DNA from: Sipunculus nudus
Lineage: Eukaryota > Annelida > Sipuncula > Golfingiida > Sipunculidae
Assembly (NCBI GenBank): GCA_026874595.1
Contig: CM049315.1
Location: forward strand, 78,477,401-78,541,400
Length of the DNA stretch: 64,000 nt
Direction of reading: 5' to 3'
The notes under the pieces are model-generated. The model ran no database searches. It saw nothing but the letters and a program-made list of their open reading frames with translations, and was not told the DNA's origin. A program made the translations under genes and the position numbers. Shown piece by piece: positions 10,971-21,800 of this stretch. Within the stretch, counting starts at the first letter, position 1; every line of letters starts with the position of its first letter.

Positions 10971-11238
10971 TTTATTTACTGCTATATATACAATGATTTC
11001 CAGTGTAAAACATTTTCTACTTATATTTTTTTGTGATTTATTACCATTTGCAACCATACGTGTGTTGTTTGGAAATTGTTCAATAAAATTACTAATGCCT
11101 GCGTAAATGTTTATACATTTTCATCTGTGAAAAAAAGATCGTTAGAAATACACACATTTTTATTATGGAGTTTTTTTCATCAATTTACTGGGGTGGTTAA
11201 TATCGATATAAAAATCATAAAAGGTTTACATTTTGACC

Positions 11239-11245
11239 ATATATA

Positions 11246-11301
<56 letters not shown>
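11239..11301. repeat. AT dinucleotide microsatellite
   Basis: Long (TA)n with a short TGTGTG interruption. X2 has a much shorter version at 16869-16893 and X3 has lost it, so this tract length varies among copies. Confidence 0.95.
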
Positions 11302-11304
<3 letters not shown>

Positions 11305-11379
11305 TAGTATATGTGGGGCCCTCTGAGGATCATTGTCCAACCAATTGAAGTTTAATATATTTGCTTACCCATTTTTCAG

Positions 11380-11500
11380 AGAAAACCAAGACTGGAGTTC
11401 CTATCAACAATCATTCTGGATTTATGGACAGTTGGCAATTACCGACACAAGAGATCCTGACACAACCTGCATCAGTGGACAGTACCCCACTCCATTAAAG
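11380..11500 (+). pseudogene. Exon-like block E1 of X1 (unidentified gene fragment, frame intact)
   Basis: A 121-bp block lies between a polypyrimidine-CAG acceptor (CCCATTTTTCAG, ending 11379) and a strong donor (AAG|GTAAGCAG at 11501). The first base completes a codon and the remaining 40 codons are open, ending in phase 0: about 40 residues rich in W, Y and Q (ENQDWSSYQQSFWIYGQ near the start, ending PTPLK). E2 of the same copy starts in phase 0, so the two would splice in frame across the minisatellite. I do not recognise the family. Other copies carry stops, so this is likely a relic or a fragment of a gene whose other exons are outside the window. Confidence 0.4.
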
Positions 11501-11526
11501 GTAAGCAGTCAGGGAGGTCATTAGTA

Positions 11527-12656
11527 TAGGGTAATTAGTCGGTAGGCAGGTCCCTTTGGGGTAGGGTACTTAGTCGGTAGGGAGGTCCCTTTAGGGTAGG
11601 GTACTTAGTCGGTAGGCAGGTCCCTTTAGGGTAGGGTACTCAGTTGGTAGGCAGGTCCCTTTGGGTTAGGGTACTTAGTGGGTAGGCAGGTCCTTTAGGC
11701 TAGGGTAATTAGTGGGTAGGCAGGTCCCTTTAGGCTAGGGTAATTAGTGGGTAGGCAGGTCCCTTTAGGCTAGGGTAATTAGTGGGTAGGCAGGTCCCTT
11801 TAGGGTAGGGTACTTAGTGGGTAGGCAGGTCCCTTTAGGTTAGGGTACTTAGTCTGTAGGTAGGTCCTTTAGGGTAGGGTACTTAGTGGGTAGGCAGGTC
11901 CCTTTAGGGTAAGGTACTTAGTTGGTAGGCAGGTCCCTTTAGGGAAGGGTACTTAGTGGGCAGGGATGTCCCTTTATCGTAGGGTACTTAGTTGGTAGGC
12001 AGGTCCCTTTAGGCTAGGGTACTTAGTCGGTAGGCAGGTTCTTCAGGGTAGGGTACTTAGTCGGTAGGCAGGTCCATTTAGGCTAGGGTACTTAATCGGT
12101 AGGCAGGTCCCTTAGGCTAGGGAACTTAGTCGAAGGCAGGTCCCTTTAGGCTACGGGAACTCAGTCGGTAGGCTGGTCCTCCAGGGTAGGGAACTTAGTC
12201 GGTAGGCAGGTCCTTTAGGGTAGGGTACTGCCTGCCGACTAAGTACCCTACCCTAGAGGACCTGCTTACCAACTAAGTACCCTACCCTAGAGGATCTTGA
12301 GGGTAGGGTACTTAGTTGGTAGGCAGGTCCCTTTAGAGTAGGGTACTTAGTGGGTAGGCAGGTCCCTTTAGGGTAAGGTAGTTAGTGGGTAGGCAGGTTC
12401 CTTGAGGCTATGGTACTTAGTGGGTAGGCAGGTCCCTTTAGGCTAGGGTAATTAGTTTGTAGGCAGGTCCTTTAGGTTAGGGTAATTAGTCGGTAGGCAG
12501 GTCCCTTTAGGGAAGGGTACTTAGTCGGTAGGCATGTCCCTTTAGGGTAGGGTACTTAGTCAGTAGGCAGGTCCCTTTAGGCTAAGGTACTTAGTCCGTA
12601 GGCAGGTCCCTTTAGGGTAGGCAGGTCCTTTAGGGTAGGGTAATTAGTTGGTAGGA
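11527..12656 (+). repeat. 35-bp minisatellite V1a (about 32 units)
   Basis: The unit reads roughly GGTAGGGTACTTAGTCGGTA followed by GGCAGGTCCCTTTAG, 35 bp. It starts 26 bp after the E1 donor. It includes an inverted pair of units at about 12228-12300. There are no spacers and no coding sense. The plus strand is G-rich and C-poor. Confidence 0.97.
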
Positions 12657-12960
12657 TTTTAGAATAGGGTAGTAACGATATAGGCAGGGTAGTTTAGTTT
12701 GTATTCTGGTCTTTAAAATACCGTAATTATTCCTATTTGGCGATCACACTAATTTCTTGAACCAAAAATTATCTTTTGAAAGCATCATTTCTAAATTTTA
12801 CTCCAGTTTTGTGACTGCTGAAGATGTTTTCTGTCGCTGATTTTTAGGTGCAAATGCCTCCATCTCTTGTTGGCACTGCATTTTGTATCTGACTAGATTC
12901 TTATTACACTGAGGATCTATATCAAACCTAAGCTTGTTTGCGTTTTCCAAAATATATAAA

Positions 12961-14305
12961 CATTATAAAGCGTTCAAGTTCCAAAGGGAAGTCTTTGACT
13001 TAGGAAACTGGTGTACTGTTCCTGGTACACTTGTGCCCCGTGTGCAGTTTGTGTTGGATATTTAGCAACATTATTTACAAGATACTTGAAGCACGCATGG
13101 TGGAACAATGGTTACACCATTGGAACAATCATCTTAGTTAGGCTAGTTCGACAGCGGTTAGTTTTTTATTGGTGACCGCACGTATAAAACAGGGTCTGAT
13201 TCAGGGCATGGGAGCTAGGACCATTTCCGGTCATTTATATATTTAATGTTCCTTTAATTTCCTGTATTTATTACTTATTATGGAAATAAAGGTTTTCAGA
13301 CAGTACAAAGTGTTTAAGTTCCAAATGGATGTCTGTGACTCAGCAAACTGGAGTATCTTTTCTGGTTCACTCGTGCCCTGTGTGCAGTTTGTGTTGGATA
13401 TTTAGCAATAATATTTACAAGATACGTGAAGCAGGCATGGTGGAACAATGGTGACACCATTGAAACAATCAACTTATGCTAGTTTGACCGTGGTTAGTTT
13501 TCTGATGGGTGACCGCCCATACAAAACAGGTTGCGATTGAGGGCACAGGAGCTAGGACCTTTTCCGGTCATATGTATATTTAATGCTTTAATTTCCTATA
13601 TATATTACATATTATGCAAATAAAAGTTATCAGACATTGTAATGCTTTCAAGTTTCAAATAGATGTCTGTGACTTCGCAAACTTGTGTACCGTTCTTGGT
13701 ACTCTCGTGCCCTGTGTACAGTTTACGTGGGATATTTAGCAATAATATTTAGGAGATACGTGAAGCACGCATGGTGGAACAATGGTGACACCGTTGGAAC
13801 AATCATCTTAGTTAGGCTAGTTCAACTGCGGTTAGTTTTTTATGGGGACCGCACATACAAAACAGGGTCCGATGGAGGGCACGGGAGCTAGGACCATTTC
13901 TGGTCGTTTATATATTTAATGCTTTAATTTCCTATATATATTACTTATTATGGAAATAATATTTTTCAGACATTATAAAGTGTTCAAGTTCCAAATGGAT
14001 GTCTGGGACTTTGCAAACTGGTGTACCGTTGCTTGTACACTCATGCCCTGTGTGCAGTTTACGTGGGATATTTAGCAATAATATTTACAAAATACGTGAA
14101 GCACTCATGTGGATCAATGGTGACACCGTAGGAACAATCATCTTAGACTAGTTCTACCGCGGTTAGTTTGTTTATGGGTGACCACGCTTACAAAACAGGG
14201 TCCGATTGAGGGCACGGGAGCTAGGACCATTTCTGGTTGTATGTATATTAAATGCTTCTTTAATTTCCGATATTTATTGAGTATTATGCAAATAAATGTT
14301 AACTG
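12961..14305 (+). repeat. Four tandem units of about 335 bp inside the TA-flanked element
   Basis: Units start near 12961, 13301, 13635 and 13971 (steps 340, 334, 336). Each has a GTGCAGTTTGTGTTGGATAT-like block, TGGAACAATGGTGACACC, GGGAGCTAGGACC and, near its end, an AATAAA (13285, 13619, 14291; AATAAT in the third). The 68-codon frame at 13685-13891 is not conserved in the sister units, which argues against coding. Confidence 0.9.
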
Positions 14306-14750
14306 ACAACAGTCAGTTGTTTTATACAGTCTTCTTCCAACTTATGGCAGCTGCTTGTCTCTTTTCGGCCTGCTGATATTGCCACCTGGTGGGTAAACCT
14401 GAAACAACTGGTAGTTACGCGAGTTGCTGTCTTATGACAAGTGATCATACTTACACTCAAAGTAGTGATCATTTTGTAAAGTGACTGAACTCAGTTTGAT
14501 TATTTATCGTTTATCATGTGACGGTTGGAAGCCCGTTTGTATGAATTCTGTTAAGCCAACAAAACAGACTTATAAATACCCATATTAACACTCGTTCTGT
14601 ATGACCGCCCGAGTGTCAGAGCGGCTCAGCATCTCTAAGGAAGGTTATCTAACCGAATGCCCCAAATCTAGACCACCGCATATTCAGCTGGAAGATTATT
14701 TTCAAATATCCTCCATTATTTCGATCTCTGAGAAAATAAATTATTTTTAA
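14306..14750. other. Right interior of the TA-flanked element, no gene seen
   Basis: It appears single-copy in this window, with no long frame. I looked for tRNA box B and other RNA signatures and found none convincing. Confidence 0.4.
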
Positions 14751-14779
14751 GTGGTCGCCAAATTAGAATAAAAACGGTA

Positions 14780-14965
14780 GGGCAGTTAGTCTGTGGGCAG
14801 GTCCTCTACCATAGGGTGTATAGTCTGTAGGCAAGATTTTAGCATATTGGTAGATAGTCTGTATTCAGGGCTTTTACGAAAGGGTAGTTAGTCAGTAGGC
14901 AGGTCCTTTAAGATAGGGTTTTAAGTCTATAGGCAGTTTGTTAGTATAGGGTAGTCAGACTACAG
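14780..14965 (+). repeat. Degenerate tail of minisatellite V1 (V1b)
   Basis: Diverged 35-bp-type units (GTTAGTCTGTGGGCAGGTCC and similar) resume after the TA-flanked element and end in the constant tail GCAGTTTGTTAGTATAGGGT that also closes V2, V3 and V4b. Confidence 0.85.
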
Positions 14966-14991
14966 GTAGAAAGCAACCTGTCTGCTTACAT

Positions 14992-15050
14992 AATGATGTA
15001 AGTATTGACTTGTGAGATAATTTGTCTCACAAGTCAATACTTACATCATT
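14992..15050. repeat. Perfect 26-bp stem-loop just before E2 (X1)
   Basis: The arms 14992-15017 and 15025-15050 are exact reverse complements with a 7-base loop TAATTTG. It ends 14 bp before the putative 3' splice site of E2. The X2 and X3 versions keep 24 of 26 pairs. Confidence 0.9.
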
Positions 15051-15064
15051 TTCTTTATTTCCAG

Positions 15065-15196
15065 GTCACTGAATACCTGTTCCTGGTGGCATATTACCTC
15101 AACTGTTTTGGTGCAGGCAGTGCATCATTCCAACCTGTTGTGTGCTGGTTCGGCCCTGGGCAATGGATATTAAAAAAACTTAACACTTCAGACTGA
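15065..15196 (+). pseudogene. Exon-like block E2 of X1 (frameshifted relative to X2/X3)
   Basis: It follows TTTATTTCCAG and opens in phase 0, encoding VTEYLFLVAYYLNCFGAG and onward to a stop. The first 27 codons align with the X2 and X3 versions (VSEYTFLGAYDLNCFGAG), then X1 lacks about 4 bases near 15146 and continues in another frame (CWFGPGQW) to a different TGA. Unknown family. As a last exon it would close the E1-E2 reading frame. Confidence 0.35.
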
Positions 15197-15399
15197 AATG
15201 ATAATGTATGGTATACCTATTCCTTTCACTCTCTTTGTATATTTACTAAAGTTTCCTCAATACAAATTTGACTTGGTCTTGTTTTCTGCATAGTCCCTCT
15301 ATTTAATTGCAGACCGGTTGGAATTCCAATATTGCTCACAGAGCACAATGGATGATTTTCTTCATGCATGATATCTCTACTAAAACAAGCTTGATCATT

Positions 15400-16080
15400 C
15401 TAATATTCACAGGGATGATTGGCAGCTATGAGGAATCTTGACCTTTCGAATTACAGCTAGAACTGTATATATTCCAATTTGGCCACCAGTGGACAACTGG
15501 TGATTTTCTTACACCTTTGATATCTTAAAAAGAACATGCTTGATCTTTCTCATATCCACAGGGATGTTTGGTACCTATAAGGGCTCCAGACATATTGAAT
15601 GACATCCCCTCTAGTTATTCCGGTTTTATTTGGCACAAAATATCTTTATAAGAACTTGCTTGATCTTTCTCATATTCACAGGGATGGTTGGTACCTAACA
15701 GGGCTCCAGACCTGTGTAATTACAGACTTGTCGGAATTGCTATATGGCAGCCAGAGCACAATCTGTGATTTTTGTTGTTGTGTGCTATATCTCAATAAGA
15801 AGATGCTTGATCTTCATCATATTCACAGTATGATTGGTACTTATGAGGGCTTCAGACCTATCGAATTACCCACCTGGTGGAAATGCAATATGGCTGCCAG
15901 AGCTAAATCGGTGATTTTATTTCACACCGGATACCTCAACAAGAACATGCTTGATCTTCCTCAAATTCGAAGGGACATTGGTGCCATCCCAGACAAATAA
16001 CAGACCCACCCAAAGTACTATACGGCAGCCAGTCCACGATCAGAGATTTTCTGTCGGAAACATTTTCACAAACAGAAACA
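15400..16080 (+). repeat. Diverged 120-146-bp tandem repeat R (X1)
   Basis: The text CTTGATCTTTCTCATATTCACAGGGATG.TTGG.ACC recurs near 15400, 15540, 15660, 15805 and 15950, each followed by GGGCTCCAGAC and a GCCAGAGCACAATC block. The 133-codon frame 15599-16000 crosses it, but unit spacing is not a multiple of three, so consecutive units are read in different frames, and differences from X2 are mostly amino-acid changing. I see no evidence for coding constraint. Confidence 0.75.
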
Positions 16081-16130
16081 GGTCAAGGACGCATGGGACG
16101 CACGAACTTGATAGCAACATAAAAATTTAA

Positions 16131-16265
16131 TCATTCAAGCACTGTTGCTCTGATGATGACGGTGAGGATGAACTTTTTTTCAAAGACGTGAAGAGGACAG
16201 AGGATATCATGCAAATATTCCTGCAGTCAGACGACAAAGATTTTGAAGGGTTTGGTAGAGTCTAG
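16131..16265 (+). pseudogene. Acidic C-terminal relic (X1), 44 codons, in frame
   Basis: After an in-frame TAA the frame reads SFKHCCSDDDGEDE, a short basic/hydrophobic stretch, then MQIFLQSDDKDFEGFGRV and stop. Acidic tails ending in a DFEGF-type motif occur at the ends of various transposon-derived and nuclear proteins, but I cannot assign this one. X3 keeps the frame; both X2 copies are frameshifted in a T run. There is no start codon, so it would need an upstream exon. Confidence 0.3.
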
Positions 16266-16607
16266 ATGAACTGTAATGACCATTTGCGACTCATGTCTTT
16301 GGTGATTTAGTACCATATCTTTAGTGATTTAATATCATTTGCAACCATGTGAAAGTTTTCTGTGGAATATGTTAGATGAAACTAAAAATTCTGATGAAAA
16401 TACCAGTTTATACATTTTCTTTTGTAATAAAGATCATTATAAATATTGATTTTTTAGTTACAGAAAACTTTTTTTTATATCAATTTTGCTGGTGAATTTA
16501 CGTTTGCTAGTTATGCCTATGGTGATTTAGCACAAAATCTTTAGTAATTAAATACCATATGTAACCATATGCAAATGTTGATCATTTGCTACTCCTATTT
16601 TTTTTAT
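16266..16607. other. AT-rich end of X1, no gene seen
   Basis: Contains repeated TGGTGATTTAGTACCATATCTTT-like text that is shared by all copies at their 3' ends. No open frame. Confidence 0.5.
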
Positions 16608-16973
16608 TTACTACCATATGCAATGATTTCCAGTGTAAAACATTTTCTACTTATATTTTTTAGTGATTTATTACCATTTGCAACCATACGCGTGTTGTTT
16701 GGAAATTGTTCAATAAAATAACTAATGCCTGTGTAAATGTATATACGTTTTCATCTGTAAAAAAAAGATCGTTAGAAATACACACATTTTTATTATGGAG
16801 TTTTTATCATCAGTTTACTGGGGTGGTTAATATCGATATAAAAATCATAAGGGGTTTACATTTTGACCATATATATATATAAATATATATATTGTTTAGT
16901 ATATGTGGGGCCCTCTGAGGATGATTGTCAAACCAATTGGAGTTTCTAATATATTTGCTTACCCATTTTTCAG

Positions 16974-17094
16974 AGAAAACCAAGACTGGAGTTCCTATCA
17001 ACAATCATTCTGGATTTATGGACAGTTGGCAATTACCGACACAAGAGATCCTGACACAACCTACATCAGTGGACAGTACCCCACTCCATAAAAG
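16974..17094 (+). pseudogene. E1 of X2, nonsense-disrupted
   Basis: 121 bp between CCCATTTTTCAG and AAAG|GTAAGC. It is nearly identical to X1 E1, with one C-to-Y change and CCATAAAAG instead of CCATTAAAG, which places a TAA (17089-17091) in the last codons. Splice signals are intact. Confidence 0.45.
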
Positions 17095-17639
17095 GTAAGC
17101 AGTCAGGGAGGTCATTAGTATAGAGTAATAAGTCGGTAGGCAGGTCCTCTAGGGTAGGGTACTTAGTCCGTAGGCAGGTCCCTTTAGGGTAGGGTACTTA
17201 GTCGGTAGGCAGGTCCCTTTAGGGTAGGGTACTCAGTCGGTAGGCAGGTCCCTTTAGGTAAGGGTACTTAGTTGGTAGGCAGGTCCTTTAGGGTAGGGTA
17301 ATTAGTCGGTAGGCAGGTCCTTTAGGCTAGGGTAATAAGTCCGAAGGCAGGTCCTTTTAGGGTAGGGCACTTAGTGGGTAGGCAGGTCCCTTTAGGTTAG
17401 GGTACTTAGTTGGTAGGCAGGCCCCTTTAGGGTAGGGTACTTAGTCGGTAGGCAGGTCCCTTTAGGCTAGGGTACTTAGTCCATTGGCAGGTCCCTTTAA
17501 TGTAGGGTACTTATTGGGTAGGAAGGTCCCTTTAGGTTAGGGTACTTAGTTGGTAGGCAGTTCCCTTTAGGCTAGGGTAGTTAGTCCATAGGTAGGTCCC
17601 TTTAGGGTAGGTTACTTAGTCGAAGGCAGGTCCCTTTAG

Positions 17640-18830
17640 GCTAAGGTACTTAGTCGGTAGGCAGGTCCTCCAGGGTAGGGCACTTAGTCGGTAGGCAGGT
17701 CCTTTAGGGTAAGGTACTGCCTGCCGACTAAGTACCCTACCCTAGAGGACCTGCTTACCAACTAAGTAACCTACCCTAGAGGACCTTGAGGGTAAGTCAC
17801 TCAGTCGGTAGGCAGGTCCCTTTAGGCTTTGGTACTTAGTGGGTAGGCAGGTCCCTTTAGGGTAGGGTACTTCTTGGGTAGGCAGGTCCCTTTAGGGTAG
17901 GGTACTTAGTGAGTAGACAGGTCCCTTTAGGATAGGGTACTTAGTGGCTAGGCAGGTCCCTTTAGGTTACGGTACTTAGTGGCTAGGCAGGTCCCTTTAG
18001 GGTAGGGTACTTAGTGGGAGGCAGGTCCCATTAGGTTAGGGTACTTAGTGGGTAGGCAGGTCCCTTTAGGGTAGGGTACTTAGTGGGAGGCAGGTCCCAT
18101 TAGGTTAGGGTACTTAGTGGGTAGGCAGGTCCCTTTAGGGTAGGGTACTTCTTGGGTAGGCAGGTCCCTTTAGGGTAGGGTACTTAGTGAGTAGGCAGGT
18201 CCCTTTAGGGTAGGGTACTTAGTGGGTAGGCAGGTCCCTTTAGGGTATGGTAATTAGTTGGTAGGCAGGTCCTTTAGGCGAGGGTAATTAGTCAGTAGGC
18301 AGGTCCCTTTAGGGAAGGGTACTTAGTCGGTAGGCAGGTCCCTATAGGGTAGGGTACTTAGTCGGAAGGCAGGTCCCCTTAGGCTAGTGTACATAAATGG
18401 TAGGCAGGTCCCCTTAGGCTAGGTTAATTAGAGGGTAGGCAGGTCCCTTTAGACCAGGGTACTTGGTGGGTAGGAAGGTCCCCTTAGGGTAGGGTACTTA
18501 GTGGGTAGGCAGGTCCCTTTAGGCTAGGGTACTTAGTGGGTAGGCAGGTCCCTTTAGGCTAGGGTACTTAGTGGGTAGGAAGGTCCTTTAGGCTAGGGTA
18601 CTAAGTGGGTAGGCAGGTCCCTTTTATGTTAGGGTACTTAATGGGTAGGTAGGTCCCTTTAAGGTTGGGTACTTAGTGGGTAGGCAGGTCCCTTTAGGGT
18701 AAGGAACTTAGTCGGTAGGCAGGTCCCTTTAGGGTAGGGTACTTAGTGGGTAGGCAGGTCCCTTAAGGCTAGGGTTCTTAGTGGGTAAGCAGGTCCCTTA
18801 AGGCTAGGGTACTTAGTGGGTAGGCAGGTC
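17640..18830 (+). repeat. V2 internal duplication, first copy
   Basis: It matches about 24325-25515 at a fixed offset of 6685 bp, including the rare inverted segment TACTGCCTGCCGACTAAGT and the GGGTAAGTCACTCAGTCGG variant. Confidence 0.75.
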
Positions 18831-21800
18831 CCTTTAGGGTAGGGTACTTAGTGGGTAGGCAGGTCCTCTAGGGTAAGGAACTTATTCGTTAGGCAGGTCC
18901 TCTAAGGTTAGGTACTTCATCGGCAGGCAGTACCCTACCCTAGAGGACCTGCCAACCAGCTAAGAACCCTACCCTGGAGGAACTTTAAGATAGGGTACTT
19001 ATTCGGTAGGCAGGTCCCTTAAGCGTAGGGTACTTAGTCGGTAGGCAGGTCCCTATAGGGTAGGGTACTTAGTCAGAAGGCAGGTCCCCTTAGGCTAGTG
19101 TACATAAATGGTAGGCAGGTCCCCTTAGGCTAGGTTAATTAGATGGTAGGCAGGTCCCTTTAGACCAGGGTACTTGGTGGGTAGGCAGGTCCCTTTAGGC
19201 TAGGGTACTTAGTGGGTAGGCAGGTCCCATTAGGTTAGGGTACTGGGTGGGTTGGCAGGTCCCTTTAGGGTAGGGTACTTCTTGGGTAGGCAGGTCCCTT
19301 TAGGGTAGGGTACTTAGTGGGTAGGCAGGTCCCTTTAGGGTAGGGTACTTAGTGGGAGGCAGGTCCCATTAGGTTAGGGTACTTAGTGGTTAGGCAGGTC
19401 CCTTTAGGGTAGGGTACTTCTTGGGTAGGCAGGTCCATTTAGACCAGGGTACTTAGTGGGTATGCAGGTCCTTCTAGGGTAGGGTAATTAGTCAGTAGGC
19501 AGGTCCTTTAGGGTAGGGTAATAAGTCGGTAGGCAGGTCCCTTTAGGGTAGGGTACTTAGTGGGTAGGTAGGTCCCTTTAGGTCAGGGTACATAGTGGGT
19601 ACGCAGGTTCCTTTAGGTTAGGGTACTCAGTCGGTAAGCAGGTCCCTTTTGGTTAGGGTAATTTGTCGGTAGGCAGGTCCCTTTAGGGAAGGGTACTTAG
19701 TGGGTAGGCAGGTCCATTTAGGTTAGGGTACTTAGTGGGTAGGCAGGTCCCTTTAGGGTATGGTAATTAGTTAGTAGGCAGGTCCTTTAGGCGAGGGTAA
19801 TAATTTAGTAGGCAGGTCCCTTTAGGGAAGGGTACTTAGTCGGTAGGCAGGTCCGTATAGGGTAGGGTACTTAGTCAGAAGGCAGGTCCCCTTAGGCTAG
19901 TGTACATAAATGGTAGGCAGGTCCCCTTAGGCTAGGTTAATTAGAGGGTAGGCAGGTCCCTTAAGACCAGGGTACTTGGTGGGTAGGAAGGTCCCCTTAG
20001 GGTAGGGTACTTAGTGGGTAGGCAGGTCCCTTTAGGCTAGGGTACTTAGTGGGTAGGCAGGTCCCTTTAGGCTAGGGTACTTAGTGGGTAGGCAGCTCCT
20101 TTAGGCTAGGGTACTAAGTGGGTAGGCAGGTCCCTTTAGGTTAGGGTACTTAATGGGTAGGTAGGTCCCTTTAGGGTAGGGTACTTAGTGGGTAGGCAGG
20201 TCCCTTTAGAGTAGGGTACTTAGTGGGTAGGCAGGTCCTCTAGGGTAAGGAACTTAGTCGGTAGGCAGGTCCTCTAAGGTAGGGTACTTCGTCGGCAGGC
20301 AGTACCCTTCCCCAAAGGACCTGCCAACAAGCTAAGTACCCTACCCTGGAGGAACTTTAAGATAGGGTTCTTAGTCGGTAGGCAGGCCCCCTTAGGCTAG
20401 GGTACTTAGACTATAGGTAGGTCTCTTTAGGGTAGCGTACTTAGTCGGTAGGTAGGTGTTTTAGGATAGGGTACTTAGTCGGTAGGCAGGTCCCATTAGG
20501 GTAGGGTACTTAGTTGGTAGGCAGGTCCCTTTTGGTTAGGGTAATTAGTCAGTAGGCAGGTCCCTTTAGGATAGGGTACTTAGTGGGTAGGCAGGTCCCT
20601 TTAGGCTTGGGTACTTAGTGGGTAGGAAGGTCCCTTTAGGCTAGGTTATTTAGTGGGTAGGCAGGTCCCTTTAGGGTAGGGTACTTAGTGGGTAGGCATG
20701 TCCCTTTTGGTTAGGGTAATTAGTCAGTAGGCAGGTCCCTTTAGGGTAGGGTACTTCTTGGATAGACAGGTCCCTTTATGGTAGGGTACTTACTGGGTAG
20801 GCAGGTCCCTTTTGGTTAGGGTAATTAGTCGGTAGACAGGTCCCTTTAGGGTAGGGTACTTAGTGGGTAGGCAGATCCCTTTAGGGTAGGGTACTTAGTG
20901 GGTAGGCAGGTCCCTTTAGGGTATGGTAATTAGTTGGTAGGCAGGTCCTTTAGGCGAGGGTAATTAGTCAGTAGGCAGGTCCCTTTAGGGAAGGGTACTT
21001 AGTCGGTAGGCAGGTCCCTATAGGGTAGGGTACTTAGTCAGAAGGCAGGTCCCCTTAGGCTAGTGTACATAAATGGTAGGCAGGTCCCCTTAGGCTAGGT
21101 TAATTAAAGGGTAGGCAGGTCCCTTTAGACCAGGGTACTTAGTGGGTAGGCAGGTCCCCTTAGGCTAGGGTACTTAGTGGGTAGGCAGGTCCCTTTAGGC
21201 TAGGGAACTTAGTGGGTAGGCAGGTCCTTTAGGCTAGGGTACTAAGTGGGTAGGCAGGTCCCTTTTATGTTAGGGTACTTAATGGGTAGGTAGGTCCCTT
21301 TAGGGTAGGGTACTTAGTGGGTAGGCAGGTCCCTTTAGGGTAGGGTACTTAGTGGGTAGGCAGGTCCTCTAGGGTAAGGAACTTAGTCGGTAGGCAGGTC
21401 CCTTTAGGGTAGGGTACTAAGTGGGTAGGCAGGTCCCTTAAGGCTAGGGTTCTTAGTGGGTAAGCAGGTCCCTTAAGGCTAGGGTACTTAGTGGGTAGGC
21501 AGGTCCCTTTAGGGTAGGGTACTTAGTGGGTAGGCAGGTCCTCTAGGGTAAGGAACTTAGTCGTTAGGCAGGTCCTCTAAGGTTAGGTACTTCATCGGCA
21601 GGCAGTACCCTACCCTAGAGGACCTGCCAACCAGCTAAGTACCCTACCCTGGAGGAACTTTAAGATAGGGTACTTATTCGGTAGGCAGGTCCCTTAAGCG
21701 TAGGGTACTTAGTCGGTAGGCAGGTCCCTATAGGGTAGGGTACTTAGTCAGAAGGCAGGTCCCCTTAGGCTAGTGTACATAAATGGTAGGCAGGTCCCCT

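Larger units (their letters stand above)
12721..14777. mobile_element. TA-flanked inverted-repeat element with tandem core, 2057 bp
   Basis: The left end 12721-12747 and right end 14751-14777 are inverted repeats, counted with the flanking A/T as 28 bp with 23 matches; the outermost bases are CCGT...ACGG and the inner conserved core is TTTGGCGAYCAC. TA lies immediately outside both ends (12719-12720 and 14778-14779), and removing the element rejoins a minisatellite unit of the form CTTTAAAATAGGGCAGTTAG, close to the unit at 14905-14920. TA duplication suggests a Tc1/mariner-like integration; no transposase is present. Its core is four 335-bp tandem units plus about 440 bp of unassigned sequence. 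Confidence 0.7.
10971..16607 (+). repeat. Segmental duplication copy X1
   Basis: This is the first of four head-to-tail copies that each start near ATTTACTNC.ATATGCAATGATTTCCAGTG and contain, in order, a TATGTGGGGCCCTCTGAGGAT block, E1 and the 35-bp minisatellite; X1 to X3 continue with a hairpin, E2, a 120-146-bp repeat and an acidic relic. X1 directly follows the family A terminus, so its left neighbour was lost or displaced by that insertion. X1 is also split by a TA-flanked element at 12721-14777. Confidence 0.85.

Noticed and set aside
14600-14700. Possible tRNA-like gene (GAGTGTCAGAGCGGCTCAGC)
   Set aside because: No box B consensus, no acceptor-stem pairing and no anticodon arm could be drawn.
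16810-17004. 64-codon minus-strand frame overlapping E1 of X2
   Set aside because: It is the antisense of E1 and the AT microsatellite (a run of YIYI residues), and not preserved in X3.
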